In this document: positions 23,960-40,200 of the stretch, piece after piece
Layout of the letters: each line of letters opens with the position of its first letter
How positions within the stretch are numbered: the first letter of the stretch is position 1
Assembly: GCA_964036155.1 (NCBI GenBank)
Contig: OZ038423.1
Coordinates: 36,161,249-36,225,248 of the forward strand
Length of the DNA: 64,000 nucleotides
Direction of reading: 5' to 3'
From: Diploscapter coronatus
Lineage: Eukaryota > Nematoda > Chromadorea > Rhabditida > Rhabditidae
Program-made: the position numbers and the translations under genes
The notes under the pieces: model-generated
What the model saw: only the letters and a program-made list of their open reading frames with translations
The model's database searches: none
Told to the model about the DNA's origin: nothing

Positions 23960-25040
23960 CTGCAAAAATAGTCGATACTATTGATTACTTTTTGGGAAAT
24001 CAATAAAAGCGAACATCGATTCAAAAATGAAATAGAGAAAGTGTTCGGGAAAAACAATTACTTTTTAAAGAAATAGAAAACTTGGAGAAAAGCCAACTTG
24101 AGAAAATGTAAGCAAAGTTGCACAAGCGGTTGAAACCGATAAAAATAGAGAAAAGGAAAATTGAAGAAAAAATTATGAAACTTTGAGAGAAATCGATATG
24201 CACAAAAGCGGAAGCGGATTGACTTGTTTGTTGGACCGGGAAACAGAAGTAGAAACGTGATGACATCAGCTAGAGGGACAGACAAAAGGGGGTGGGGCTA
24301 GAAATGGAAAGTTGCAAACGAGAGGCGCGGAAAGGACAAAGAGAATCATGAAAAGATAGAGAATACCGAATAAGTGACCTAAGGAGCCATTTTTCAAATT
24401 CTTTATTTTTCTCACTCAGTTCTCAATACTCATCTTCAATGAATAGTCATTTCTTCCTCACTTATTTTTAGTTTTATTCAATTTGTATATTCCCGACACG
24501 AAATCTTAACTTGATATGTCGCCTAAATAGGGTTACATTCACTTCTAAACCATTATTTTAAGAAGGAAAATTCTGTTTACTTTTTCAATATTCATTTCTC
24601 CTCAAATTGCCATATTCCGATTTAAGTTAAAGACCGATCTTTTTCGAACTTCAGACAGTCCTGCTTTTAATGTTTATTAAAGATTCTTACTCTCTTCTCC
24701 CTGAGTATGTTTTATTTAAATGCGAGATGATATTTTGGATGGTATTCGAAATTGAACAGATTATTGTTCAATCAATTAAAATCCCTCCATTTGTTTATTT
24801 TTAATTCCTAATCATTTGTCAAAATTATTAATTTTATGATAAGATTTTTCCTCGTAAAATATTCGACATCACTATTCTCTTGTCAATTTTCATTCAATGT
24901 AAAAGCTTGCTAGGGCACCGTCCTACATCTGTATGATCTTTCCAATATGCCATACTGACTAATATTAGCTCGCTTTACAACAAACGAAAAAGGCGTTGAT
25001 AAGCATTGATTAAATTCGAAGTCAGCCAAATCCAGTCAAG
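23960..25040. other. Region between two divergent genes
   Basis: Should contain the missing first exon(s) of the minus-strand gene and the kelch gene promoter. At about 24636-24656 CGAACTTCAGACAGTCCTG matches the right end of the small element at 26931-27010, a likely half copy. Nothing else is supported. Confidence 0.4.
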
Positions 25041-26744
25041 ATGAGTGGTAAAATTATGTCAACTTCTACAAATCCTATTTCCAAAGACGTAAGTTGAAAT
25101 TCAAATAAAATTTCTTGTAATCAATTATTTTCTTCTAGATAATATTTTATCAAACTTTAGCAACTACCATCATTCGCTGAAATGTTGAATGTTTCACAAA
25201 GGAATCTCATCATAGGCATATGGAATATGGATCATTTGTCTATTGTCGGTAAAATCGACAGCATTGATCAGATTTCGGACAAAATGCCATTAGAAGCAAG
25301 AAGGGAGTATAGGAAATGGCGATTTCTCATGGATCGAGAACGAGTAAGCTATAAAGAAGAATATTAACTTTTCAGCAAAATTTAAGATGCCCACTTTCTA
25401 CTCACAACAAAATGAACAAGTACAGAAAACTATCAGGGCAATATTTGAGAAATATACTGATCTTGGTATGCTTAATTTAAAAAAAAAAAAACTTTGATAG
25501 TTTAAAGCACTTTTCAGAGGAATTTGCGTCAATTATGAATAGCATTAGATCATCGTTAAACCACCCGGAATCCTTTAATCATTGGTTGAAGCATGAATTG
25601 ATAGAACTTAATTTATTCTATCGTAAGTGACTAATATTTATTAAAAATACAATGAAAAGGCATTATTATTAATCATTTAGTTATTTATGAGAATGGTAAT
25701 GTTAGTTGGGAAGGAAGAGTTAGTCTGTTTGACTCGCAGAATCATTCTGTCGAAAATGTTGCAAAGTTTAATCAAAATTATGATACCTATAAAGTAGCAG
25801 CTACACAGAATAAAGTAACTTCTTATGTTCGTTATTTTGAATAATTTCTCAAATTTTAGATTCTTGGAATTAACAACTCAATATTTGAAATATATGACTT
25901 GAATACTCGACAAATTTCAAGAGGTTTTATCAGCCAATTCATAAATGATCGATTCAAAGAATTTTACAGGCCCAAATCTTCCTGAATGGCGTATTTCTGC
26001 ATCTGTGACTTATTTCAAAGACAAATTGTATTATTTGGGTGGATTTGATCCTAAGACAAAGAAAGATACGAATCGAGTTGATGTAAGAAGATCAAAGGAA
26101 AGTCCACGAAATAATTTATTCAGATTTTAATAGATGAAATAAATGGGAAATGGCAAACAGGACCTACATTTCCTATTCCAATTCAACAGGCTCAAACAAT
26201 AATATGCAATGGAATTTTATACGGTCACATTATAACATATTCACTATTGTAATTATGGATATTCAGTTATTGGTGGATGGGATAGTAAAAAGATATATCG
26301 ATTATCAGACGATGAACGGAAATGGATTGAAATCGGAGAGATTCCAGAAACACGATATTCTTTCGGAGTTGCATCGCTAAATGGAAAAATTTACATAACT
26401 GGAGGATTTAGGTCGTTAATTTTGTATGATAAGTAATGTATCATTATATATTTAGTGGTAGTGGGTCCAAATCTTGTCTATGTTTCGATCCCTCAGCTCC
26501 AGTTAACAGTCGAATTTCTCGAATCGCAGATATGAATTATGCAAGAAGGGATCATTCGCTCATTGTCGCTAGCGGAAAATTGTATGCAATCGGAGGGTGA
26601 GTTGAGATTTTGCATATCTTTATAGGAAATGCTTGTTAACTTAGATTTCAAGTCTATCTCAGGGAAGATTTTTGTAATTCAATCGAGGAATACGATCCAC
26701 AAACGAATGAATGGCGAGAAGTCGGAACACTAAAATTGGAATAA
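25041..26744 (+). CDS. Kelch-repeat (beta-propeller) protein without a visible BTB domain
   Basis: Eleven exons: 25041-25088, 25161-25343, 25376-25465, 25520-25622, 25681-25814, 25860-25923, 25970-26082, 26124-26223, 26267-26411, 26456-26596, 26645-26744; 1221 nt, 406 aa. The C-terminal half has at least four kelch repeats with the Gly-Gly doublet: KLYYLGGFDP (~220-245), GILYVIGGWDS, GKIYITGGFSG and GKLYAIGGFQ; a degenerate fifth lies near 185-210. The last repeat ends NSIEEYDPQTNEWREVGTLK. The first ~140 residues contain no BTB or BACK motif I recognise. Introns are 32-72 nt, the shortest being 25344-25375. The acceptor at 25519 uses the second AG of CAGAG. Codons are strongly A/T-ending, unlike all neighbours. 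Kelch propellers usually mediate protein binding, often as substrate receptors or actin binders; the partner is unknown. Start: first in-frame ATG. Confidence 0.85.
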
Positions 26745-27905
26745 TGCAGTTTAATATCATGTAGCCATTTTATTCAGAGTATTATATTTTCTTTGGCATA
26801 TTATATTTATATTCTATAAATATTTTTTATTCGACTGCTATTACAAATTTCAATGAGCATAATAAAGACAACTCTCGAATATATCCAATAAAGACACTGA
26901 AAAATTGCAACTGAAATGAAATTTTTAAATCAGGGTTGTACGAACTGAACTTCGAACTGTCTGGAAGTCCAGCTCAAGTTCGATTTTTTTTCGACCTTCA
27001 GACAGCCCTGATCCTGTCATTTACTCTCCATTACTTGCGACAATATCATTATCAGAAAGTAATTTTGTGTTTAAATGCGATCGAATAAATTCAAGAAAAC
27101 AGTAAATAATTGATGGCATATCGAAGATTGATCAACTCATGTTAACACACCCTTCGAAAGTATCCACTCTGGAGTTATTCTGGAAGGGACGGTAATTAGT
27201 GGTCATTTTCGAAAAGCTAATTGCACCATGATAATCAGCTTCATAAACCATCTTCGAATGATATATAATATGAGGTTTCTGGAGAATTTCATGGAAAATT
27301 GGACTCATTCTCGTTTCTAGTTTCGTGAAACGTAGGTTAGATAAGGATAGGCAACATACCGCATGCGCATAAACTAACTAAAGCAGTGCAAATTGCAGAA
27401 ATATCAGCCTAATAAATTTTAAAATGTAATACTTTATTTCAACCCAAGGAATACTTGGCCCCAAGAATGTTTAAATTTGAAGGAAATTTTCTCAACAATG
27501 ATAAATAATTTGATCTAAATTTTCTGATAAAATTTGTAAGACAATAACAGTGAATTATAAGAGAAATGAAGGGATATTATGGACTAAAATCTCATGACAA
27601 AGAATAAATTATTGTCAACAATCTATTTCTAAAATGAGGGAGAAAGGCTTGGATGAAGTCATCTTTATGGAATTGGCTTGCCTGAAATTTGTTAAATTTC
27701 TAACGACTCTTTTCTACTCATTAAAAATTTACCAATCTTGAGAAAGGAAGTTTTTGATAAATAAAAACGCGAATTTACAAATCTTTGTTCGATTAATCTC
27801 GATATTTTGGCAAATTAGTGTTGTAGAAAGTTTAAATTGGTTACAAAGACGTTAAGAAATTAGCTTACAAAGCATAACTTTCTGAAACCTACCCAAATTT
27901 GAACT
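26745..27905. other. Convergent 3' region between the kelch gene and ahcy-1
   Basis: Holds both 3' untranslated regions and the small inverted-repeat element at 26931-27010. AATAAAG occurs at about 26861 and 26889, candidate plus-strand polyadenylation signals. No exon seen. Confidence 0.4.
26931..27010. repeat. 80-bp CAGGGTTG-ended inverted-repeat element
   Basis: Starts CAGGGTTGTACGAACTGAAC and ends TTCAGACAGCCCTG. The termini are hAT-like, and CTGTCTGGAAGTC mirrors GACCTTCAGACAG. No 8-bp target duplication is visible, so it may be old or a deletion derivative. Confidence 0.5.
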
Positions 27906-31096
<3,191 letters not shown>

Positions 31097-32672
31097 TGTC
31101 AGGATTCACTGGAGATTGAAAGGGATTACCTGAAGTTTCGAATTTAGGATTTTTAAAATCTGATAAAAACGAGCAAATGCGCAGACGAAGAATGAATTCA
31201 CAGAGAGTTGTTAGAAAAAGAAAAGACCGTCTTAATTTTCTGGCAAGAAAAATTATAGGAGATTTGTTTAAAGATTTTTGAGAATGAAGAGATAGATCAC
31301 AAATGAAAATGACTCCAAAAATCTACGTGGATTTGGGGCGACGACTAATCGAGATTCAAATTGAAATGTGGCGATACGTGTCAAGCGAAAGAGAAAGAAG
31401 GGGGAAGGGGAAGAGAGAAAAAGAATATTCCACTCCCAAAAATACAAGGGTACTTTGTCTTTCTCTACCAAATTTGGGGGGTATTTAAACCATTTGCTCA
31501 AACAATTTGGATGGACTTTTTCCAAATTTTTAAACTTTTCTCATGAAATTACGATTTTTAAAACTTTTTCGGGCCCAGTTTATACAAAATTTCCTTTTTC
31601 TAAGAGACTTTCCTAGATATTTTCCTGTTTTGGGACCCGTATCGAAATACGGCACCTGTAATGCCGATTCCAGCCCTTTTATACCCCTTTGAAAAGAAGC
31701 CCCGCCTCTTTCGGGTGCCTTTCTATCTTTTCTTTCTCTCGTTTTAGAGAACTCTCCAATCACACGAGGAGACTTGGTAAGACAGACATCGCGCAAGCGG
31801 ATCACGCCACTGTAAAAGCGATAAGAAAGAGCATGATAACATTAGAGACGAACAGAAGGAAAGCGAGAAATAGCGAGCGATTTTGAGAGGAACGAAGATT
31901 GGTGGAGAGATAACGAAAATGTGGAGACGAAAAGCGATAAAAATCGCGAATTTCGAGATTCAAATATTCGGCGCGAAAAGATTATTGAAATCGGAGAGAG
32001 AAAAGAATGTAAAAGCTGAATAAACTAGGGGATTGGATAAATTTCCAGCCTACATAATAATTGGGATATTTGAACAAATTGAAAAAGGAAAGTCGAGAAA
32101 AAGTTGAAATTTTGGGATTTTTTCGGGGAAATGATGAAAGCTCTACGAATATGTTTCAAAACGAGACTAAAAGTAGGGAAAATCGGAAAATTAATCGTGA
32201 GCAAGTCAAGCATATCAAAGAAGTTTACCCGAATTTAGAAAAGAACCAATTTTCGCAGCGAGAAATCGAAAATCCGATCAATTACCCCAAATATCAGACA
32301 AGATCTCCCTGGTCCCCTCTAAAATCCTCAACTTTAAAACGGACCCACAGAACTCACGAAGTTCAACCCTAAAAATTACCGAAATTTTGAAAATTGCCCA
32401 AAAAATTCGAAGCCATTGGGTGCACGGTGTTTACCGCGTAGACGCATCGGTAAATCGATCGCCGCTCCATTTTCGTTTCTCAAATTTTCACAACCGATTT
32501 CCGTCATTTTTCCGGCTTTCTTTTGGAAATTTACTCTTGTCACTTGCTGCCTATCTGGAAAGTTCACCCGCTTTTAGCCGAGTGAACCTTTCAAAAGGGT
32601 GATTTATGTGAACCGGGTGAAGCTTTCAAGAAATGTTTCTCTTTTTAATTTTGTCAATTTTAGAATTTGATA
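31097..32672. promoter_or_regulatory. Shared upstream region of divergent ahcy-1 and ubl-5
   Basis: 1.58 kb between two divergent start codons, so both promoters should lie here. AATTTTAG at 32656-32663, ten nt before the ubl-5 ATG, is a possible spliced-leader acceptor. Purine-rich runs occur at 31360-31440 and 31840-31960. No specific transcription-factor site is claimed. Confidence 0.4.
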
Positions 32673-33041
32673 ATGATCGAAATAACAGTGAACGACCGAC
32701 TGGGCAAGAAGGTGCGCATCAAGTGCAATCCGACTGACACGATTGGCGACCTCAAGAAACTCATCGCCGCTCAGACTGGAACCAGGTCGGTCAATTTCCA
32801 AAATTCCTAGTTTTTTTTTAATTTGTAAAGTTGGTTAATTGAATTTTGCCAAACTTTTAGCTTTAAAATGTGAAATTCTGAAAAATAGGTTTTCAAAAAT
32901 AATTAAGTCGATAAATTTCTTCTAATTTCCAGATACGATAAAATCGTGCTGAAAAAGTGGTACACGATCTACAAGGACCACATCACGCTGCAGGACTACG
33001 AGATCCACGAGGGATTCAACTTCGAGCTCTACTATCAATGA
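32673..33041 (+). CDS. ubl-5: UBL5/Hub1 ubiquitin-like modifier
   Basis: Two exons (32673-32785, 32933-33041) encode 73 aa, exactly the family length. The protein reads [20 protein letters not shown], then [20 protein letters not shown], then [20 protein letters not shown] and ends [11 protein letters not shown]5/Hub1 lacks the C-terminal Gly-Gly of ubiquitin, ends in the Tyr-Tyr-x motif and binds splicing factors non-covalently to influence 5' splice-site use; in C. elegans it also takes part in the mitochondrial unfolded-protein response. The gene is divergent from ahcy-1 and convergent with the large unknown gene. Identity is certain from near-complete conservation. A GTAAGT lies two bases after the stop codon, so a 3' UTR intron is possible. 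Confidence 0.97.
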
Positions 33042-34295
33042 AGTAAGTTTTCTGATAGTTCAAGAAATCGAGAATTCCAAGTTATTGGAATAACAGAATG
33101 CTTGAACGTACCAGTTGAATTTTCAGTTAGTAAAGTTGGAGGTTAATTCAAAATTAGAAGCTCTGATCAAAACATCCTTTTAGGAACTTGAATATTTAAT
33201 TTGAGACATTCCGAGAACCAATTCTATCAATCAAATATATCGTTTCAAAAACTTACATATTCCGTTTTATTGAAACTGCTTTTTCGAAAATCCAGCAAAT
33301 TTTCAGAACCGTTCTGGATAATCCCGTCATTCCTGGCCTCTTTCTCCAAAAATCGTCGGTTCATTTTCACAAAGAAGATTTCGTTTTACCTAAGAAGGAA
33401 ATCTCTTTCTATACATACGAGTCTAATATTATTCTTGAAAATTGACATTTTTTGACAAATAAAATATTTCTGAAAAAATGCTAATTTAAAAGATAAGCCA
33501 TGCCTTGAGAAGCACTACATCTATTTTTACACAAAAAATGGCAAGAAATTTATTATTTTATATTTTTAAAAGTCTTCAGCTAAAATCATTTTAAAAAAAA
33601 TTGTTTTTTTACAAATAGGAAAACAAAAGTTATTTCCTAAAATTTCTTCTAGAAAAAAAGATAGAGTAACTCTAAAAATACATGAAGCTAAAAACATAAA
33701 TAATTTGAAAAAGATCTTGAAAGAGGTAAATAAACTAATTTTGAAAGAATTTCCACCGAATTAAGTGAATGTTGTTAAAGAGAAAGAGATACCCAAAAAA
33801 AATACAAATAAAAATCGAAAAAAAACTTTGCAAGTAAAATAAAAAATATCTTATTTTTGCTAGAAAAAAGGCTTGATAATAAAAGTTAGAAATTTGTAAA
33901 ATAATTTTGAAAAATGAAAAAATTATCGTTGTACGTGACCTTTTTCTAGTCAGTCGAACACGTCGTTACTTAACAAGGATTTATTGAGGTCATGGATAAA
34001 ACGACAACGTTGAATTGAGAAAAGGAATTTAGGAGACGACCGCCCTTGTCGAAGACAAGCTCCAAATGACTTTAATAGGAAAATTATGGCAATTCAAAGG
34101 GGATGGCTAGCGGCCGCTGAGAAAGAACACTCTAAAAGGAGGAAGAGAAAAGGTGTAGACAAATAAATCAATAGTTGATGGGAAGGCGGCAGTAGCTGCG
34201 AAAGGGGCGAAAAGGAATTTGGAGTAGAGGTTAGAGAAAAAAGAGGATAGAAGAACGAGTGAATGATACACTACACTAACAATTAGAAATTTATC
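33042..34295. other. Convergent 3' region with A-rich tracts
   Basis: 1.25 kb of AT-rich sequence between the ubl-5 stop and the stop of the large minus-strand gene. Runs of A and T occur around 33590-33900. AATAAA-like motifs are present on both strands. No exon is supported. Confidence 0.45.
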
Positions 34296-37200
34296 TTACT
34301 TACGCTCCATATAGCGCTTGATGGTGAGGTAGAGATCATGGTTGTTTTGGAAGACGGCTTCCTTCACGCCGCGCGTCTTCCACAGCTCGTCCAGAAACTG
34401 CACGGGGTTGTCCTGCAAGCAAAAATCATTAAATCGAGAAAGAAATTTTAAAAATTTACAAGTTTCCAGATCAAAATAATGAAATTTTTAGAAATCGTGT
34501 TTCTTCTAACAATAAGCTGCGTCTTTCTTCGAAGCTTTTAAAGCTTGGAGTAAAGTATGTTTCGGATTGAAATGATAAAGACTGAGTTGCAAAATTAGTA
34601 ATTCTTGTATTAGTGCTGCTTTTAAATTGGAAATTTGTGTATAAATTATCGAAAAATGCCTTGCCAAGTGCAGTTCCCTGATTCTGTCCCTCGTTTGGAA
34701 ACTCCTCGACGGACCCGCTGACTCGGCTTCGGCTTCGTGCTGTTTCGCCTTCTGAAAGCAAATTCTTTAAAAGTACTTTTTTATGTTTTGAACTTTTTCC
34801 ATAAATCTCCGAGTTGTATGGAGCTCAAATTTCGTTCCATGTGTGGAAAAATCATGTAAAAATTTTTAACGAAACCACATAAAAATAGTTTTCTCTAATA
34901 TTTCGGAGGAAAAATATACAAAAATTTCCATGAAAATGTGGTTTTGCAAATCTCTAAAAAATCTAAAATTCCAAAATGTCATACCGTATCGTGGTAGGAA
35001 TCGACGTTCCACTGCCACTGGTTGAGTTCATCGTTGAAGTAGAAATAACAGAGCGCCTCGATGTCCTGCACTCCGATCAGTTTCAGAGACTGCAAATTGC
35101 CTTTTCTAATTGGAAATCGCCTCGAACAAAATATCCTCAAAAGGAATTTCTTAGGTCTAAAATTAAGGAAAACACGTGTAGTTTTCAAAAATACTTTTTT
35201 GTTTGGAGAAGTTCTTTCTGTTCATTTATAATTCGTTTCTGAAAATGCATAAGAGTTCAAAGTAGTCGGTCAAACCTTTTCCCACAAAAGGTCTTTTGTT
35301 GAATTAGGAATATTCGGTACCCTAGCTTTGGCGCGATCGATAAGAATGTGATCGATGACGTTGGACTCGAAGTAGGCGTTTCTGTCCCTGTCCAAACGGA
35401 TCGTGCCCCGAACAAGCACCTGAAAAAGTGACTACTTTTTATCAGTTTCAAGAAGAATCCTTTAGAAAGTAAGTTTGAGAAGTCCAATGTTAAGATTTTA
35501 AAGGAATTATATAATTAAAAACAAAAACGAACTTACCTCGACAAGACCTTTCTGGTTGATTCTGGTGACGGGCAGGTCCATTTCCTCGGTGACGAGACGC
35601 GGCTCCTCCAAAATGCTGAACTCGCAACACTCCCTGGAAAATAATGAAATAGGTTCAAGAGATCATAGGACATCGAGAGAGAAATTAAAAGTGATAATAG
35701 CTGAGGTTAGCGGACGTATAAAAATGATGCAATATGCTTCAGGAGGTGTTTCCAAATAGAGACACAATATATTTGTAGCATGATATTAGTGACAATGTTA
35801 TCAAAAATAATGAAATTTGAAAAACAAATCTGCGCAGAATGATTTATCCGTGCCTTTGTTGATGAATTATAAAGATGCGAAAAACCCTAACCTGCCAGGT
35901 CGTGGGAGCTTCTCGATGACAACGTGCACGAATTGACCCTTTTTTAGGTTGGTGTCGCTGAAATTTCTATATTTTTAAAGACAATTCAAAATTTTATTTA
36001 TTTTCAAAAATTTAACAATTTTTATTAGTTTTTTGTTTCAGAGTCAAAATTAGTATTTTTCTAAAAAAACTCACAAGAATGCGGCCTCGTAGATGCAAGC
36101 GCCCCTGTAGGGAACAGCCACGATCAGGTAGTTCGAGCCGATTTCCACCACGACTCCGATCTGGAAACACACCTGTTGCACAACGTTTTTGAACCGCATG
36201 AAACGAAATAGAGTGCATTTTTCGAGAGGTGAAAAGAAAACATGCTCTTTTTTGTCTCTCGTTTTCCCTCACTATTTTCGAGAAATAAAGCTTGTAAGAT
36301 CGTGAGTGAAATATAATTTTATGAAATTCTAATACGATCGAAATATTGTATTACATCTTGTTCGGGCGTAGCTCTACGAGGGGGTAACTGGACTTCGAGT
36401 TCAGGCTCGACTTGATGGCGCGATCTGGGACGGGTCATGTCGGGTCCGGCGGGTCCGAGAATGGTGCTGGGGCCAGGCACTTGAGGGGGCGGAGCTTGAT
36501 TGCCTTGATTGGCTTGGTTGCGAGACCCGGAGGAGACCGACATAGAACCGAACGGCTGAATATGTGCTTCTTTAAAGATCGAATTTTTCATTATGAGTAA
36601 TTTTGTATCCAACAGAATAGCATTGGCATTTGAAGATTTCGAATGTGGGCAAAGGAGAGACGAGAAAAAAGAGCCAGTTACTGATACAAGCGGTTACTAA
36701 TACAGAGGGTCGTATGAACGGGCTCTATGATCTGTTGAATGCTACTCACGACTTGATCCACATCCGGGGCTGAGAATCTGGAGACGTTTCTAGTGGACGG
36801 AGAGTCTGCGTATTTCGAGGGTCGAGAGGACGGAGATGAGCGGCGCTCTGAAAACGCTAATTTTATGACTAGTTGATTTAACAATAACGTTGTCTAACTA
36901 TCGACTCGCAATATCACGTCGAAAAGTAGTATTTTTGAAACATACCAATTAAATTTCTTTCAAAGACTGAACTTCTATCACTTTCTAAAGAAAACACATT
37001 TTTAAATATTATCTTATCTCTCACTAACACCTGGTGAATATCGATTTGGAATATCAAGTGATAAGTAACTAAAGGAAAACTAGGTGTTTCGTAGATCTTG
37101 AAAAATCGTACCTTCATCACGATATGCCAGTCTGTTGTGCAGGTTGGATCGTTCATTCCATCCCTGTGTACCTCCAAATCCAACAGGTCCAACAGGAGTC

Positions 37201-40200
37201 CAGTTGTTGAATTCTCCATTCCTGTCGTTCCTTCTGTCCTTCCACTCGTCTCTGTTCTTGTCCGGATACGCCCCCGCACCGCACTGCCCATTTCTCTTCT
37301 CGTTGTCGTCGTTGTGCAGGCTCCACCCGATCGGCTGAAATCACTTAGGTTTATTTTACTCTCAGAATTTAACTTAATAATTAGAGTTCAAGTTGCAGCG
37401 AATCTCAACGTTTCGACAGAAAGAGCAAATTAATCCTAGGGTTTAAGAACTTTTTAAGCTGATATACCTGATTGTAGTCGTCCTCATCGTCGAATGCATC
37501 TGGTGGCAGAAATGTCTGATTACGACCCGAGCTAAAAGCAAAAAATGAGGGTTTTGAATACTACAGACTAAAGTATTGTGCATTTCCGGTTGCTTGATGA
37601 AAATGGAAAATGACGCATTTCTTACACGCACAAAAATAAACGAGTGCATTACAGACATACACCCAGCCTTACGGACTTTGTAAAAGAAAGAGAACGCGTG
37701 AAGCAATGAACAAGTTTGAAATTCCACTTCCTTATTTTTGCGCGTATAGAAAATGCGCCATTTTTTATTTTTATCAAGTAATCAGAAGTTCATAGTATAT
37801 GCAGTGTATGAGTCCATGAATGAGTATGCTAACTCCCAATATTTTAAAGATCAGGGCGTATATATGATTTTCAATATAGGTTGAAAAGCCTTGACCTCTA
37901 TCACATTTGATCTTCTTTACTTTCCATAATTCATGAGAGATTAAATGGGCACTAATTATGCGTATTTCTAGAATTTTTGAAACATAAAACAAAGTTCTGA
38001 TTGGAGAGTAAATGACGATCGTTCAATCGTTTTCTATGATTGAGTAATTTTCGAAGTGTCAGACCAATGCTCGCTGCCGAAATTGTACGGATCGTCGTCG
38101 CCGTCATCGTCCTCCGCGTCCGACACCTGATTCGTTATCGCGTCTGTGTCGCTAAAAATTGATTCTCTTGAAAAATAAAGAAAGGCGCGAATTAAAAAGA
38201 ATAGAATATGGCAAAATTATTTTTCGAAAAGTTAATTAGGACGAAAAAGAGACCTGATCAAATGAAATTTAGTTCAATAGATAAGTAGACCCCTTGAAAC
38301 CTACTTGACGACTCCATCCGTGTAGTCCAGACGGGGTTGGAAGTGGTCTTCCTGAAAACTCGAATTCTCTTTTGGACCTTCAAAATTGCCATTTTCATTC
38401 AATAAAATCTAGAAGGAACCAAAGATAAATAAGATTAATGATAGGCATTTCGTTTTAACCATTATTATACTACATTAAAATATGGGGGTCAAACAAAACA
38501 ACTTCAGAAGAAACTAATTTACACTACGTTCTCTAAATCATGATTTATGAGCTTCAAATGTGCTTACGAATCTTTCGTGAACGCCGAGCACCCTGAGGAC
38601 GTTTTTCAACTGCCACACGCCCCAGTGGCCGTTGTAGTTCGAAATCGCATAGTTCGCGACGATTCTGCAATTTTTCTCAATTCTCAACGACATTTACTAA
38701 ATAGATGACTTTAAATGTTAGGGTAAAAACACTAGGTTGAATTTTGAGAAAATGGTGGGAAAAGTTGCGTCATATATAAAAATGGTTATTTCGAGTACTA
38801 CAAAAGAAATGGATAAGCATCAAAAAATTTCATGCTAAAATTTGAATAGGGAAGTAACACCAAAAAGTGAAATTGATTAATGTGATTTGTCTGAAACGTA
38901 CCTCTTGCCCTCGTACTTGTAGATGATCTCCTTGGGGAACTCGACGTAGCCGATGCGGTCCACGAGCACGCGGCCGTCGGAATGAATTTCCTTCATCGGC
39001 GTCTCGATCGTCATCTCCAAACAAATCCTAACTCGGAAAAGGACCCCCAGCCCTCGAACCCAATGAAAAGAGCGCCAATTTTACTAGTTTTACTCTATTG
39101 TCCCGAAATGATAGATTGTCGACAATGAAAGGGGCGGGACGCGTATCCGCGAAGAGCGCAATATGAAATACACTGTACAGAGAGAGCCGCAGAGCACGGC
39201 AAAGCACAGTGTGGTTAATCTCGCGGATACTCCCTTCCCCTATTTCAGTAGTTTACCATTTGAGGGATAATAGAGAGTAGATCATTAGAGGTATAGGACT
39301 GGCGGGGAAAATTGGAGTCCTCGTCCATTAGATTTTGGGATCCTTTCCCGAGTTGCAAAAAGAAATAGGTTTCAGAAATCTTCTTATATAAAAGGAGTTG
39401 CATTATGAAATATCGGGTTGTAGTTCTGATGAGATATAATTTTAATGAAATATATGTTTCGGATAACTGAAATATCGCGAAGCTCATAAAGGAATTAGTG
39501 AGTCACCGAAGCGCTGGAAGGCAAATGATGAAAATCAATGATTCCCATGTTTTAAAAATGTATCAACTAAACCAAGAGAATCATCTCTTTGATAATGCTT
39601 ATAACTGCCCATAGAAATGTAATTTTACAAAATTCGCGTATTTTTAGTTTATCAAAATGTTATTTTTTACTCTCACAATGTTGAAAACGTTCTATCTTCT
39701 CAAGTTTATATGCCAGGAGATTTCGGCTGCAAGTACTTTTGCTCCAATGATTTTAGAAGTGAATTCTTTTGTCTCAGATACTATTTGTCTCTTCTTCATT
39801 CTCCTTTCTATTGCGCTTTAGGGCAAAAGTACTCGCAGCCAGGAATTTCAAAATGCATCACAAATGACGTACCACGATTTCGTTCCTGTTGGGCGAGACG
39901 GTGAGCGGCCAAGAGACGTAGGACAGCGCCATGATCCGCTCCACCTCGATCTCGTTCTCGTATCTCACTCCGCCTACCCACATTCTTCTAGAAGCTTGCT
40001 AGTTTAAAGAAAATATACTGTAAGAATGAATAGTATTATTTTAGAAAAGAGTAGTAGTAATGATAGAATTCGGGGTCCTTCAAATTATGACAATTTTGAA
40101 GCATATATCGAAAAGGTTCTTTTAAATAGACTGATGAGCCAACAATATTCCAGGAGAAAAATATTGAATTTTGATCGAAAAGTATAAAAATACCAACTTC

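Noticed and set aside
34180..34298. Further 3' exons of the large unknown gene via the GTAAGTAAG at its stop codon
   Set aside because: The in-frame TAA gives a plausible C terminus and no downstream exon with suitable phase was found before the ubl-5 3' end.
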